Shown here: piece after piece, positions 7,996 through 17,159 of the stretch
Position numbering within the stretch: the stretch's first letter is position 1
Layout of the letters: each line of letters begins with the position of its first letter
Assembly: GCA_031292485.1 (NCBI GenBank)
Contig: JARLHA010000026.1
Span: 1 to 64,000 of the forward strand
Source of the DNA: Mucilaginibacter sp.
GTDB lineage: Bacteria; Bacteroidota; Bacteroidia; Sphingobacteriales; Sphingobacteriaceae
Direction: 5' to 3'
DNA: 64,000 nt
Notes under the pieces: model-generated
Told to the model about the DNA's origin: nothing
The model's input: only the letters and a program-made list of their open reading frames with translations
The model's database searches: none
Program-made: the position numbers and the translations under genes

Positions 7996-8325
7996 TTAGC
8001 AGCAGCTGTTTGTGATAGCGACGGTATTTAAAAATCCACTTAATTCATTCTTCAATATTGTCCAGGTCTCCGGGTTGATGCAATAGCATACGCTAACGCC
8101 TTCAATGGTGCCTTGTATCAGTCCGGCATTTTTTAATTCTTTTAAATGCTGGGATATGGTGGCCTGTGCCAAACCAAGCTCGGCCGACAGATCACCGCAA
8201 ATACAAGCATTGGCATTGATAATCTGCTGCAAAATAGCGATACGTGCAGGGTGTGCCAACGCTTTCAGCAGGGTAGCCAGCTTGTTTTGCTCTTCGCTAA
8301 ATATTTCAGTTTTTGTTAAGCCCAT
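7996..8325 (-). CDS. arsR: ArsR-family arsenite-responsive repressor
   Basis: 109 residues with a winged helix-turn-helix. ALAHPARIAILQ is the typical ArsR start and LAQATISQHLKELKNAGLI is the recognition helix region. Cys41 and Cys43 (ACICGDL) lie at the DNA-binding helix like the CxC metal site of classical ArsR, and Cys108-Cys109 at the C-terminus may add a third ligand. It should repress the ars operon until As(III) binds. A near-perfect 16-bp dyad lies 6 bp upstream of its start, fitting autorepression. Confidence 0.92.
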   Translation of the reverse strand: MGLTKTEIFSEEQNKLATLLKALAHPARIAILQQIINANACICGDLSAELGLAQATISQHLKELKNAGLIQGTIEGVSVCYCINPETWTILKNELSGFLNTVAITNSCC

Positions 8326-8331
8326 TGTTAT

Positions 8332-8347
8332 ATCGCAATATTACGAT
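8332..8347. promoter_or_regulatory. Candidate ArsR operator before arsR
   Basis: ATCGCAATATTACGAT is a 16-bp dyad with one mismatch, just upstream of the arsR start. A second copy with the same centre (CAATATT) stands before arsM. Confidence 0.65.
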
Positions 8348-8444
8348 TAATAATTGAGATTCGAAAATTTATTTTATATTTTTTATCAGCGCCCGGTAAA
8401 TTAAGGTTATAATAGGCGTACGTTTGCGGCCTAAATTAATCACG

Positions 8445-9191
8445 ATGCCTTTAAGAGAATCCTGTTACGACCCGCTTTTTAAAACTTTAATAAACCAAAA
8501 TGTCCTAAAATGGAAGCCATGGGTTGGTGAAGATTATGAAACCCTGGAAGCTAACCGCCTGCTTATAGTTGGCGAGAGCCATTATCAATGGGATAACGAT
8601 GATAATGCAGAGGAAACGGTTAACAAGAATAACTGGACCCGCCTTTTAATTCATGGCAAAGGTTTATGGGGTAAGGAAGATGCTACAAACCCGATAATAA
8701 GAAATACCGAACGGGCTTTGTTTAGCAGGGCGGTGGTAGAAAGGGAATTCAGGCATAAGTTGTGGCGCTCTGTAAGCTTTTACAACTTTATCCAGGCACC
8801 GATGGACTCGCTAAACCACCGGCCAACTGCAAAACAATGGGAGCAGGGGTGGGATGGATTTTTTAAAGTAGTTGATATTTTGCAACCTGACTATATCCTG
8901 TTTCTCGGATTGGAGGCATCAAACCGAACAGACTTTTTTTCAAGTGCGCTTAAAAACAATGACTACAAATGCACAAAGGGAATCGGGAAAGATACCAGGG
9001 TGGGCAGCGCATTTAAACGAACCAGGGGAATTATTGCAAATGGAGCCGGCTACGAAGCGTCAATTTCGATGATCGGGCATCCGAGTAATTTCTTTTCGTG
9101 GAAAGCCTGGGCCGGGGTTATAAAACAACAGATGCCGGGATATATTCAATGGTTAAAAACGCCAGTGCAGACGTCCCGGGAACAAGATTAG
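8445..9191 (+). CDS. Unknown protein, possible uracil-DNA glycosylase-fold
   Basis: 248 residues from the ATG at 8445; an upstream TTG at 8424 is less likely. No signal peptide or membrane segment. LLIVGESHYQW about residue 40 and IGHPSNFFSW near the C-terminus are placed like motif 1 (GEAPG-type) and motif 3 (HP-type) of the uracil-DNA glycosylase superfamily, with ILFLGLEAS between them as a possible central strand. This is a weak structural guess. It is divergent from the ars operon and followed by a perfect 25-bp palindrome. Confidence 0.5.
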   Translation: MPLRESCYDPLFKTLINQNVLKWKPWVGEDYETLEANRLLIVGESHYQWDNDDNAEETVNKNNWTRLLIHGKGLWGKEDATNPIIRNTERALFSRAVVEREFRHKLWRSVSFYNFIQAPMDSLNHRPTAKQWEQGWDGFFKVVDILQPDYILFLGLEASNRTDFFSSALKNNDYKCTKGIGKDTRVGSAFKRTRGIIANGAGYEASISMIGHPSNFFSWKAWAGVIKQQMPGYIQWLKTPVQTSREQD

Positions 9192-9237
9192 TGATCGAAA
9201 ATCTACACTCCTGATATTGTTAGAATTTTTGCTAATA

Positions 9238-9262
9238 AGGTGGTCGCAATTTGCGACCACCT
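9238..9262. repeat. Perfect 25-bp palindrome, possible terminator
   Basis: Arms AGGTGGTCGCAA and TTGCGACCACCT have a single-base centre. It lies 47 bp after the stop of the preceding gene. There is no clear T-run, so it could be a terminator hairpin or a protein-binding palindrome. Confidence 0.5.
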
Positions 9263-9393
9263 GTAATAAATTTAGGCTTAGCTTTGATTTGTAAATTACA
9301 TCTTCTCAAAACGTTAACATATAGCACCAGTTTATAACCGATTGGTGTACCGCCTGCCCGGCTTTTGCAAATACTTTGGTTAACTGTTCGTTG

Positions 9394-9966
9394 TTATGGT
9401 CTGTCCACTGTGTAATCCAGGGCGGTTACCCCACAAGTAAATTGCCTGGTAGCCAATAGGTTTAGTTTTATTTTGTCCTTGATGTCTGCAAATAATGGAA
9501 TGCCGTGTCCCAGAATAATTGGATTAACAAATAGCCAGTAGCCGTCAATTAAGTTCAGCTGAATAAGTGAATGCGTTGCTGCAGGGCTACCAAAAAGCAA
9601 TATTTCTCCACCTGCCTGTTGTTTTATTTCGTTTATTTTGTCTGCAAGGTTGCCGCTTATAATTGTTGTGTTTGGCAAATCCGCATCCTCCATTGTTTTT
9701 GATAAAACAATTTTGTGAGCTTGCTTATACCACTTTGAATGTTCAATGTCGTGCTTGCTCGCATCCGGCTGGTCTCCCGCGGTAGGCCAGTAATTTTCCA
9801 TCATCTGGTAAGTTACCCGGCCATATAATGCCGTATCGCTTTCGCTGATCCGCTTACCAACATGATCGAAAATTTCTTCATCAACTTTAATCCAGTTCAT
9901 TTCTCCGTTAGGTCCTGCTACAAAACCGTCAAGCGATATGTGCATAAATGAAATTATTTTTCTCAT
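9394..9966 (-). CDS. RibD C-terminal / dihydrofolate reductase-like protein
   Basis: 190 residues of the DHFR-like family often annotated as dihydrofolate reductase. MRKIISFMHISLDGFVAGPNG is the usual N-terminal strand (kept here to its first 20 residues as MRKIISFMHISLDGFVAGPN), and GRVTYQMMENYWP and GSPAATHSLIQLNLID match the NADPH-binding parts. The true substrate of these stand-alone proteins is generally unknown. It is last in a leftward operon with a paralogous reductase, an AHSA1 protein and an HTH repressor. Confidence 0.8.
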   Translation of the reverse strand: MRKIISFMHISLDGFVAGPNGEMNWIKVDEEIFDHVGKRISESDTALYGRVTYQMMENYWPTAGDQPDASKHDIEHSKWYKQAHKIVLSKTMEDADLPNTTIISGNLADKINEIKQQAGGEILLFGSPAATHSLIQLNLIDGYWLFVNPIILGHGIPLFADIKDKIKLNLLATRQFTCGVTALDYTVDRP

Positions 9967-10053
9967 ATAGTTTTGTTTTTTATTGTTGTCTGTAATTTGC
10001 TACTGTCTTTTTAAATGACCATTAACTCGTGAATTGTTGTCTCATATCTCTTA

Positions 10054-10599
10054 CTAACTTTTTACATACTTTAGGGCAACACTCCCCGACTTAAAAACCG
10101 TCGCATCAACAAGTTTTAATTGTAATTTCTCCTGTAGGTTGATACCTTCAAACAAGCGCGTCCCTTCTCCTACAACTATAGGGTGAACCACAATATGATA
10201 CTCATCAATCATGCCAAGGCCGGCAAGTTGGGAAGCAAGGTTTACACCACCGGTAAAAATATTTTTGCCTTGTTGTTGTTTCAATTTAAGTACTTCGTCC
10301 TCGAGGCCCGAACGGATTATGGTCGTTTTTTCGTTTTCAGCGCTGTCTAACGATTTTGAGAAAACAACAATTTTGCCGACGGCATCAAATGCCTGGGCAA
10401 ATTCGTCAGCAGGGTCTTCTTTCGCCACATCGGGCCAATAAGGGACCATCAATCCATAAGTTATACGTCCGTAGAGGAATGTGTCGGCATCCCGCGTGAG
10501 CTGCGTAAAATACGTAAACGTCTCTTCATCGGGGAGGAATTTGGTGTGGTCGACACAGCCGTTTAAGGTGGTGTTGATCGCGTAGACTAAACTTCTCAT
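10054..10599 (-). CDS. RibD C-terminal / dihydrofolate reductase-like protein
   Basis: 181 residues, paralogous in fold to the next gene downstream. MRSLVYAINTTLNGCVDH at the start, GRITYGLMVPYWPDV and FTGGVNLASQLAGLGMIDEY are the family signatures. Both copies keep the VVxPIVxGxGxxLF-like segment (VVHPIVVGEGTRLF). It probably reduces a small substrate with NADPH; the substrate is unknown. It lies 34 bp downstream of the AHSA1 gene. Confidence 0.8.
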   Translation of the reverse strand: MRSLVYAINTTLNGCVDHTKFLPDEETFTYFTQLTRDADTFLYGRITYGLMVPYWPDVAKEDPADEFAQAFDAVGKIVVFSKSLDSAENEKTTIIRSGLEDEVLKLKQQQGKNIFTGGVNLASQLAGLGMIDEYHIVVHPIVVGEGTRLFEGINLQEKLQLKLVDATVFKSGSVALKYVKS

Positions 10600-10633
10600 T
10601 TGACTGCTTTTGGTTTTTTATTTGTATTGAAAA

Positions 10634-11134
10634 TTATTTTTGAGATAAAGTTTCCAATAATTCGTCCAGGTTTTCGAATTGCGCAGCACATCCTTTAATG
10701 GCGCCCATTTCAATCATCTTTTCCATTCGGGCAAGCGATTCGTTATAAATAGTAATGCTCACTTTTGTCTTTCCATTTTGCTCGCTGAAATTATAATCCC
10801 AGTCAGAACCCGGCAATTCGCGGCTTTCATCCGCGTCTGCAAAAGTATTGTAGGTTTTGAAATTGGTTTTTGGGCTAATGGCAGTATACTTCTGAACAAA
10901 CCAACGCTCCTGCCCTTCCGGGCTTACCATCGCAAAAAACCTTCGTCCGCCAACTTCAAAATTCATCACTTTTGTTTTGGTGACAAAGGGTTTGGGCCCC
11001 CACCATTTGTCCAGCAATTCGGCTGTTGTCCACGCTTCCCAAACCAGTTCAAGGTCAGCGTTAAATTCACGTGTCATGTAAACGGTTTTGTTTCCCTTAT
11101 TTACGGAAAAATCAAATAGGAGATCACTGTTCAT
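10634..11134 (-). CDS. AHSA1/SRPBCC-domain protein
   Basis: 166 residues with an Aha1-type helix-grip (SRPBCC) fold. The start pattern [17 protein letters not shown] and [20 protein letters not shown] are diagnostic, and the C-terminal long helix [20 protein letters not shown] follows. Such proteins bind hydrophobic small molecules. The start codon overlaps the end of the upstream HTH gene by 11 bp, a very common pairing in Bacteroidota. Confidence 0.88.
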   Translation of the reverse strand: MNSDLLFDFSVNKGNKTVYMTREFNADLELVWEAWTTAELLDKWWGPKPFVTKTKVMNFEVGGRRFFAMVSPEGQERWFVQKYTAISPKTNFKTYNTFADADESRELPGSDWDYNFSEQNGKTKVSITIYNESLARMEKMIEMGAIKGCAAQFENLDELLETLSQK

Positions 11135-11450
11135 TTTTTTGTTTTTGAAGTGTTGCTAATAAATTGTCCAATTGATCGAAACGGGTTTCCCAAATTTTGC
11201 GGAACTGCTCAATCCATTTGTCTATTTCTTTCATTTTGTCTATCTCGAGCTGGTAATAAATTTCCCGGCCCCTGTGCTCTTGTTTTATCAGTTCGCATTC
11301 TGTTAAAATGCGCAGATGTTTAGAAACCGCTTGCCGGGTTGTGTCGAAATGTTCGGCAAGGGCATTGGGCGTCATCGCCTGTAATGCAATTAAGGTTATA
11401 ATTGCCCTTCTTGTCGGGTCTGCAATCGCCTGGAAAATATCTCTTCTCAT
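11124..11450 (-). CDS. ArsR-type HTH repressor paired with AHSA1 protein
   Basis: 108 residues from the ATG at 11450; the longer frame to 11516 runs through the promoter and is rejected. [20 protein letters not shown] is the classic N-terminus of metal-independent ArsR-type regulators, and [19 protein letters not shown] is the recognition helix. No metal-binding cysteine cluster is present, so its ligand is not a metal. Its stop overlaps the AHSA1 start. A dyad overlapping its -7 box suggests autoregulation. Confidence 0.88.
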   Translation of the reverse strand: MRRDIFQAIADPTRRAIITLIALQAMTPNALAEHFDTTRQAVSKHLRILTECELIKQEHRGREIYYQLEIDKMKEIDKWIEQFRKIWETRFDQLDNLLATLQKQKNEQ

Positions 11451-11482
11451 TTTATTCTGATTTGGTTTAAGAAACCAATCGG

Positions 11483-11515
11483 TTGCAAATATATGCGCAA
11501 CTATTCGGTTTCGCA
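11483..11515 (-). promoter_or_regulatory. Promoter with overlapping operator for the HTH operon
   Basis: On the minus strand a Bacteroidota -7 box TATATTTG (11486-11493) is preceded 19 bp upstream by TTG (11513-11515). The 18-bp imperfect dyad TTGCAAATATATGCGCAA (11483-11500) covers the -7 box, a fitting place for the repressor encoded downstream. Confidence 0.55.
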
Positions 11516-11665
11516 AGTTTTTTATTTTTTTAAATTTAGAAGCCGCTAAAAAAATCTGGAAACAACCCAGGCAGGGGGAGATGATGCGATGGCCGAAGTT
11601 GGATACGCTAAGCCTAAAACATTTAGCACAGCATTTTGGAGCTCCCGATAACCGGTTTTTTACTC

Positions 11666-12385
11666 CTATTTATCATCATCCTCTTCTTCGTTACCCAGCA
11701 AAATGATAAAATCAATCACCAGCGAGACCAGCTTATTGTCTTTGTCGATACCCCAGTAAGCCGGATAACGCCCATCGCCCCAACCAGAAGAGAACATAGT
11801 TACGTTCAGTTGGGTGCCGGGTACGGTGTAGGTTGCCCAACTACCAATATCACCGGGGTAATTCGCGCTTTTTTTAAATTCGTCTTCAAGGTAAAGGTCA
11901 TACACGCCTTCGCCATTGGTTTCGTATAACTTATTGTCAAATTTCACAAATGCGTCACGGGTCTTTTCATCCCAAAAACACCCTAAACCGGCATCCACCG
12001 GGAAACCAAAATAATCGGCTTCATTTTTCAGCGTGGTTACGTCTTCGCCATCGCGCACAGCCAACACCCAGCGTTCTGCCCGGCCGGGTGCAATTTCAAG
12101 GTGAGCAAGCGTTACCCTTAGATGCCCGTTTCCGAAATCGGCTAGATAAATTTTTACCGGATAGTTGCCTTTGGGGATTTTTCGGTTTAACGGTGGCCAA
12201 TCAGGCATAGTCAAAGGGTCACAAACCACAATGGAACCCGTGGGTACATTAAGTAACCCCATATCCACCATTTTTACGGGTTTGCCTTCAACAATATCAT
12301 TTTCCAGGATAATATTATAGTCAACACAAGCAGGGAATTCAGGTTGCTGTTTTGAAGAGTTTGAAAAATTGCTGAATAGTTTCAT
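11666..12385 (-). CDS. DUF4241-domain protein
   Basis: 239 residues, no signal peptide, cytoplasmic. The family marks are an N-terminal [16 protein letters not shown], the central [13 protein letters not shown] and the C-terminal [17 protein letters not shown], which I recognise as DUF4241. The C-terminus is a run of acidic residues (NEEEDDDK). DUF4241 proteins turn up in polymorphic-toxin immunity contexts as well as alone; here no toxin gene is adjacent. Function unknown. Confidence 0.75.
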   Translation of the reverse strand: MKLFSNFSNSSKQQPEFPACVDYNIILENDIVEGKPVKMVDMGLLNVPTGSIVVCDPLTMPDWPPLNRKIPKGNYPVKIYLADFGNGHLRVTLAHLEIAPGRAERWVLAVRDGEDVTTLKNEADYFGFPVDAGLGCFWDEKTRDAFVKFDNKLYETNGEGVYDLYLEDEFKKSANYPGDIGSWATYTVPGTQLNVTMFSSGWGDGRYPAYWGIDKDNKLVSLVIDFIILLGNEEEDDDK

Positions 12386-12485
12386 AGGTAGATATTTATG
12401 ATGTTGTTTTTCAAAAATCGCCAGATTTAGTCTGATCTACCTCAAAAATATTAATCTTCATTGTCTTTTTATGTTAAAACTGAAC

Positions 12486-13214
12486 TTATCCGCCGCTCAA
12501 TATTTTTACTGCCCTGTCATAACTGCAATTGTCGTTACCAAACCGTTTGCGCCAGGTAAGGTTTACGATCTCTATACGGCTGTCGATACTGTTGTTCCAG
12601 TTCACTTTAAAGCCCTGCTCTTTTAATACTTTAACAATGGTTTTACCAATGGCAACGCCTTTCCGGTCGTTGTGGTCAAAATCGCCGAAGGCAAGGTACA
12701 GGGTTTTATCTTCAATAACCCGGTCAAGATCCTGCCCATGGTAAAAGCAATAGCCGCGGGTGCGTATGCCTTTCTTTTTTAATTTATTGTGCAGTTCGGT
12801 ACAGTCATCCACGCCATCCTGTTTAGTCATGCCCTGGTTATGCAGCGCTATGATGTGGTTTTGATTGAGTTTATCAAAGGCTTTGGCAAGCCTGTCAAAG
12901 GCGGTAACCTGGGGCCATTGTACCTGCGCGTTAAATGCCTGGGCATAGGTTCTGTTGATCTTGCTGATGATCCATTGCTCATCAAGCGAATCACCGTCAA
13001 ACACTTCCTTTACCCTATCAAGGGTTTCTTCGGCAGAAAAGAACCCGCTTTTAACATCCAGTTTTATTTGGTGGATGATCTCGTTTTTTAAACTATCCGG
13101 CATCTTATGCGCGGCGGTATCCGCCGTATTGGCAGCTGTCGCGGACTGTTTTTGAGCTGACCTGTTGCACGAAAAAAAGCAAAAGCCCGATAAAATAATG
13201 ATGTAAAAACGCAT
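12486..13214 (-). CDS. Lipoprotein with DUF6891-like domain
   Basis: 242 residues. The N-terminus ends in the lipobox FFSC (Cys16), followed by a low-complexity Ala/Thr linker, so it should be a lipid-anchored protein. The body contains TRGYCFYHGQDLDRVIEDK and LYLAFGDFD, which resemble the DUF6891 family. Function unknown. Its start lies downstream of the DUF2723 gene terminator, so it has its own promoter. Confidence 0.6.
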   Translation of the reverse strand: MRFYIIILSGFCFFSCNRSAQKQSATAANTADTAAHKMPDSLKNEIIHQIKLDVKSGFFSAEETLDRVKEVFDGDSLDEQWIISKINRTYAQAFNAQVQWPQVTAFDRLAKAFDKLNQNHIIALHNQGMTKQDGVDDCTELHNKLKKKGIRTRGYCFYHGQDLDRVIEDKTLYLAFGDFDHNDRKGVAIGKTIVKVLKEQGFKVNWNNSIDSRIEIVNLTWRKRFGNDNCSYDRAVKILSGG

Positions 13215-13242
13215 AACGGAACGGATAAAAAATACTAAAACG

Positions 13243-13275
13243 AAAAAAGCGGCATTAAATTGATAATGCCGCTTT
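13243..13275 (-). terminator. Rho-independent terminator after the DUF2723 gene
   Basis: A 12-bp perfect stem (AAAGCGGCATTA at 13246-13257 with its complement at 13264-13275) and a U-run when read on the minus strand, 28 bp after the DUF2723 stop. Confidence 0.85.
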
Positions 13276-13302
13276 GAATATTATTAAAAAAACCAGTTCG
13301 TT

Positions 13303-16300
13303 TTACTGTTGTCTCTGCAAAACGGCGGCAAATTTGGTTTCGTAATCTTTTAACTGTTGTTGCAGCTTTTTGTTTAGATCCATCCTGTGATTATCAGCAG
13401 TAACGCCCGCAAGGCCGTTGAGGAACGACACCCCATACTGTACATCGCGCAAGCTCATGTCGCCACTTTTGTCCTGTAGCAGGTAATAATTATAATCCAG
13501 CTGGTCGGTTAAATAATCATCAACACTTTTCACAAACTTATCGCCCAAAATTACATCATGCAGCGCGTAGGCAGTTTGTGCCAGGAATATTTTACGATCG
13601 GCAACATCAAGGCCGGGGTTAATATCAGGCAATACCTCGTCAAATTTATGCAGCGCCTTAAGGGCCAGATCAGGATGCCCGTCTTTTATTAAACCTTGGG
13701 TAAGGTCCAGAAAAGTAGTAACCATAACCGGGTAAAACATGGTAGTCGACTCATGATCAAGATAGGTTGCGGTTTTAAAGTTCCCAAATTTAAACTTGTT
13801 CATGATGTTATCATACATCACCAGGCTGTTGATTTTACCCAGCTGATCCTTGGTAGTGGTGTCAGGTTGCAGCGGCATTAAATGATAGGTAAAGCCTTCT
13901 TTATAAAGGTAAGGCTGCAAGCCTATCAGGTTTTCGTTGCCTATAGTTGTGGTAAAGCAAATTGGCCGTTTCCAGTTGTTATGCGCCAGGATATCCAGCA
14001 TGGCCAGGTTCTCTTTGGTTACATAGTTGGAGGTGTATTTCCATGTCATTTCCTTTGCCAGTTTATCTTTCTGGGCAGGCGAGACCACATGGTTGTTTAA
14101 AACATCATCAGGGTTAATGGTGATCTTAAAGTTTTTTGTTGGCAGATAGTTACCCAACTGGCCGTTCTGGTATTGCTCCATCACATTTTTATTGTCTGAT
14201 GTGATAAAATCAAAAACCTCTTTTACATCGGTATAACCGGCAACTTTTTTGTCGTCAAAATATATAACATCACGCACACCTTCCTTGTATTTATCAAAAG
14301 GCATGGTAATCGGCAGCGGTGCCGAATTGTTCATTGGTTTCTGCATCTGCCGGATGTACCAGTCGCCGGTAAACAAGCTCAGGTTAACAATACGCACGTC
14401 TGAGCGTATGCCTTCTACTTCCTGGTCGTACCAAAGCGAATAGGTATCATTATCGCCATAAGTAAACAAGATAGCATTTGGCGGGCAGGAGATCAGATAA
14501 TTATAGGCCATATCATGCGGTGTCATTTTGGTTGAGCGGTCATGATCTTTCCATTCTTTGCTCGCCATTAATACCGGCACTGCCAGTAAACAAACACCTG
14601 TTGCCAGTAAGGCTGCAGTTTTGGCGTTAGCTTTGATCTGGATAAATTCGGCAAGTGCAATTACACCCAGGCCTATCCATATGGCAAAAGCATAAAAGGA
14701 CCCCACATACGAGTAATCACGCTCACGCGGCTGTATGCTGGGCTGGTTAACATATAAAACAATAGCGATGCCTGTAAAGAAGAAGAGCAGCAATACAATA
14801 AGCGCATCGCGTTTTTTACGTTGAAAATGATATGCGCAGCCCAATACCCCCAATATAAAAGGAAGCGCATATAACGGGGTATAAGTATTACCCAGTTGAA
14901 TGCCCTGGCCTGGTATTTTTGGTCCGCCGACAACCGATTTTGGCAGGTGCCGGGTACCATCAAGAATGCCGGAGGTCCAGTTGCCGTCAACAGCGGTCAT
15001 GCTTTGCTGGCCATCGGCATCATTATACCGTCCTACAAAATTCCATAAAAAATAACGTCCATACATCTGCCAGATTTGCCAGCTGAACATCCATTTCATG
15101 TTGTCAGCAAAGGTTGGCGCCTGTCCGTCCGGAATTTGCAGCCATTCATGGTAAAACTGCGGATCCTGTCCGTCGCCGCTGTACATGCGCGGCAAAAAGG
15201 TAGTATGGTCGTAAACGTAGTTGTGCTTTTTACCCGAAACCTCGTACTTGGTAGCCCCTTTGCTGTAAAGGGTGTTTCCTTCTGTCTGGTCGACCACTTT
15301 CGCGTCAAAATACTGACCGAACAGCAATGGGTTTTCACCGTATTGGATCCGGTTTAAATAGCCATATAGGGTAAATGCGTTATCAGGATGCGAGTTATCA
15401 AGGTTGGTGCCTGCACTTGCCCGGATAGGGATATAGGCGAAGGCGCTGTACCCGAAATATACAAATGCCACGCATAAAAATGCCAGTGTCATTAATGGTT
15501 TCTTATACTTGTTACCGTACCAGATACCGGCAACCAGCACGGCCGCGATAATAAGGAAGAAGAAGAAGGCGCCGCTCCAGAAACCTAAGCCAAGGGTATT
15601 AACAAAGAAAAGGTCGAAATACGCTGCGATGGCAATAGTATACCCCCTTATAAAATATTGTACAAACACCAGGATAAGCACCCCGATAAGGAAAGTGCCA
15701 ATGGCGCCGCCCGCGTTAACATTTTTGCCGCGGCGAAAATAATAAACCATGGCAAGGGCGGGGATAGTTAATAAGTTAAGCAGGTGGATGCCGATGGATA
15801 AACCGATCACATAAGCAATAAATACGATCCAGCGGTCGGAGCCCGGTTCATCAGCATGGGCATCCCATTTTAAGATGGCCCAAAATACAATAGCGGTACA
15901 AAGCGACGACATGGCAAACACGATGGTTTCAACCGCCGAGAACCAGAAGGTATCACTGAAAGTGAAGGCCAGTGCGCCCACCAAACCTGCGCCCATAATA
16001 AGGTAGGTACGGTTTTGGTCGACAGCTTCGCCGGCTTTGTTCAGCATTTTGCGGGCAAGCATGGTTATGGTCCAGAACAGGAACATAATAGTGGCCCCGC
16101 TGGCTATCCCCGACATCATATTGGTACAAAACGGCACGTTTTTATTATTGCCCATAGACAATAGCGAAAATGCTTTGCCCAGCATGGCAAAAAGCGGGTA
16201 ACCGGGCTGGTGCGCTACCTGTAAACGAAAGGCGCAGGAGATAAACTCGCCGCAGTCCCAAAAGCTTACCGAAGGTTCTAAGGTTAAAATGTACGTAACT

Positions 16301-16356
16301 GAAGCGATAACAAAGCAAAGCCAGCCTAAAAGGTTATTTATTTTTTTGTATTCCAT
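13303..16356 (-). CDS. DUF2723 membrane protein, putative GT-C O-mannosyltransferase
   Basis: 1017 residues. The first ~600 carry about a dozen membrane segments, the rest is a large soluble domain. The acidic DCGEF motif (Asp34, Glu37) in the first external loop is the hallmark of GT-C enzymes that use lipid-linked sugars, and VAHQPGYPLF follows as in DUF2723 (GT117) proteins. These are proposed to O-mannosylate exported proteins in Bacteroidota. YGDNDTYSLWY in the middle is another conserved family stretch. It is monocistronic with a strong terminator downstream. Confidence 0.85.
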   Translation of the reverse strand: MEYKKINNLLGWLCFVIASVTYILTLEPSVSFWDCGEFISCAFRLQVAHQPGYPLFAMLGKAFSLLSMGNNKNVPFCTNMMSGIASGATIMFLFWTITMLARKMLNKAGEAVDQNRTYLIMGAGLVGALAFTFSDTFWFSAVETIVFAMSSLCTAIVFWAILKWDAHADEPGSDRWIVFIAYVIGLSIGIHLLNLLTIPALAMVYYFRRGKNVNAGGAIGTFLIGVLILVFVQYFIRGYTIAIAAYFDLFFVNTLGLGFWSGAFFFFLIIAAVLVAGIWYGNKYKKPLMTLAFLCVAFVYFGYSAFAYIPIRASAGTNLDNSHPDNAFTLYGYLNRIQYGENPLLFGQYFDAKVVDQTEGNTLYSKGATKYEVSGKKHNYVYDHTTFLPRMYSGDGQDPQFYHEWLQIPDGQAPTFADNMKWMFSWQIWQMYGRYFLWNFVGRYNDADGQQSMTAVDGNWTSGILDGTRHLPKSVVGGPKIPGQGIQLGNTYTPLYALPFILGVLGCAYHFQRKKRDALIVLLLFFFTGIAIVLYVNQPSIQPRERDYSYVGSFYAFAIWIGLGVIALAEFIQIKANAKTAALLATGVCLLAVPVLMASKEWKDHDRSTKMTPHDMAYNYLISCPPNAILFTYGDNDTYSLWYDQEVEGIRSDVRIVNLSLFTGDWYIRQMQKPMNNSAPLPITMPFDKYKEGVRDVIYFDDKKVAGYTDVKEVFDFITSDNKNVMEQYQNGQLGNYLPTKNFKITINPDDVLNNHVVSPAQKDKLAKEMTWKYTSNYVTKENLAMLDILAHNNWKRPICFTTTIGNENLIGLQPYLYKEGFTYHLMPLQPDTTTKDQLGKINSLVMYDNIMNKFKFGNFKTATYLDHESTTMFYPVMVTTFLDLTQGLIKDGHPDLALKALHKFDEVLPDINPGLDVADRKIFLAQTAYALHDVILGDKFVKSVDDYLTDQLDYNYYLLQDKSGDMSLRDVQYGVSFLNGLAGVTADNHRMDLNKKLQQQLKDYETKFAAVLQRQQ

Positions 16357-16551
16357 GGATCACTAGTAATGGATTTTTGCAGGGTAAATATGAGGATTTT
16401 TATAGGTTATTTAAAAAAACAATTCAGGCTTAACAACTTTTAACATATAAACTAAGCATAATTCGTTCAAAGAGCGCAAATATGGGAAAAAAGTTGGGAA
16501 AGTTGGTAAAGTCAGGAAAGTCCGGAAGCCGGAAGGGGATGGAGAGCCTAC

Positions 16552-16824
16552 GGTAGCTGTACCCTGCGACGCCAGCGTTCCATTTTTGCACGCGGAACAC
16601 CCGGGACATCGCCTGATCCTGAAAACGATGAAACGCTGCTTACTATTTTAATTGACGAAAAAGATAGGAGTAAATTTACCTATACCAAACTTAAAGATCT
16701 GGCTGAAAGTTACGCCTACGTAACGGGAACGATCATCAGTTATCGCGGAAAAATTGCATTACAGCTAAAGGATCCCGACAAATTATATTTCAATACATTT
16801 CGGGGAGGACCGATAGTAAAGTAA
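16552..16824 (+). pseudogene. Orphan OB-fold-like fragment without start codon
   Basis: An open frame of about 90 codons ends at TAA 16822-16824 but has no usable start codon. The last ~55 residues are coherent (FTYTKLKDLAESYAYVTGTI, then SYRGKIALQLKDPDKLYF), resembling one OB-fold nucleic-acid-binding domain, while the upstream part (SCTLRRQRSIFARGTPG) looks unrelated. It is probably the 3' remnant of a gene whose front was lost. It lies between the divergent DUF2723 and Wzi-like genes, next to a palindromic array. Confidence 0.45.
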
Positions 16825-16835
16825 TGTAGGATATT

Positions 16836-17042
16836 ATGCCCTTACAGGGCTGCCTTTACGCCACTAAACCCGCCGGACTTCGCCCGGCGTTGACGTATAT
16901 CGCCCTTTCAGGGCTGTTGTAAATAAATTTAAGCCCTGAAAGGGCGTAATACGTCAACGATGGGTATAGCCCATCGACAGATGTCAACGATGGGTATAGC
17001 CTATCGACAGATGTCAACAATGGATATAGCCCATCGACAGAT
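16836..17042. repeat. Second palindromic array, with 30-bp tandem repeats
   Basis: Same two hairpins as at 4131-4410: hairpin B (GCCCTTACAGGGC, then GCCCTTTCAGGGC) at 16836-16851 and 16900-16915, a CGCCGG...CCGGCG hairpin at 16871-16888, inverted hairpin B at 16931-16946, then three tandem 30-bp copies of a GTCAACGATGGG...CCCATCGACAGAT unit (16953-16982, 16983-17012, 17013-17042) with a few substitutions. No transposase is adjacent. Confidence 0.85.
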
Positions 17043-17159
17043 ATGCCTATCGCCAAATCCCAACATCCCCCCAAAACAATCCTTCCCTAATTGCGTTAGC
17101 TTTTATGAATTAATTAATGAAATTTTTATTTGATGATAAATAATACTTATTTTGTTGCT

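Noticed and set aside
11581..11707. Short forward frame [20 protein letters not shown]
   Set aside because: About 41 codons overlapping the end of the DUF4241 gene; no family match and a normal intergenic gap explains it.
16953..17042. Three 30-bp direct repeats, considered as a CRISPR
   Set aside because: The copies are contiguous with no unique spacers and each is itself a hairpin of the array family; no cas genes nearby.
16856..17074. Reverse frame with SVDGLYPSLT repeats
   Set aside because: Same reason: it translates the second palindromic array.
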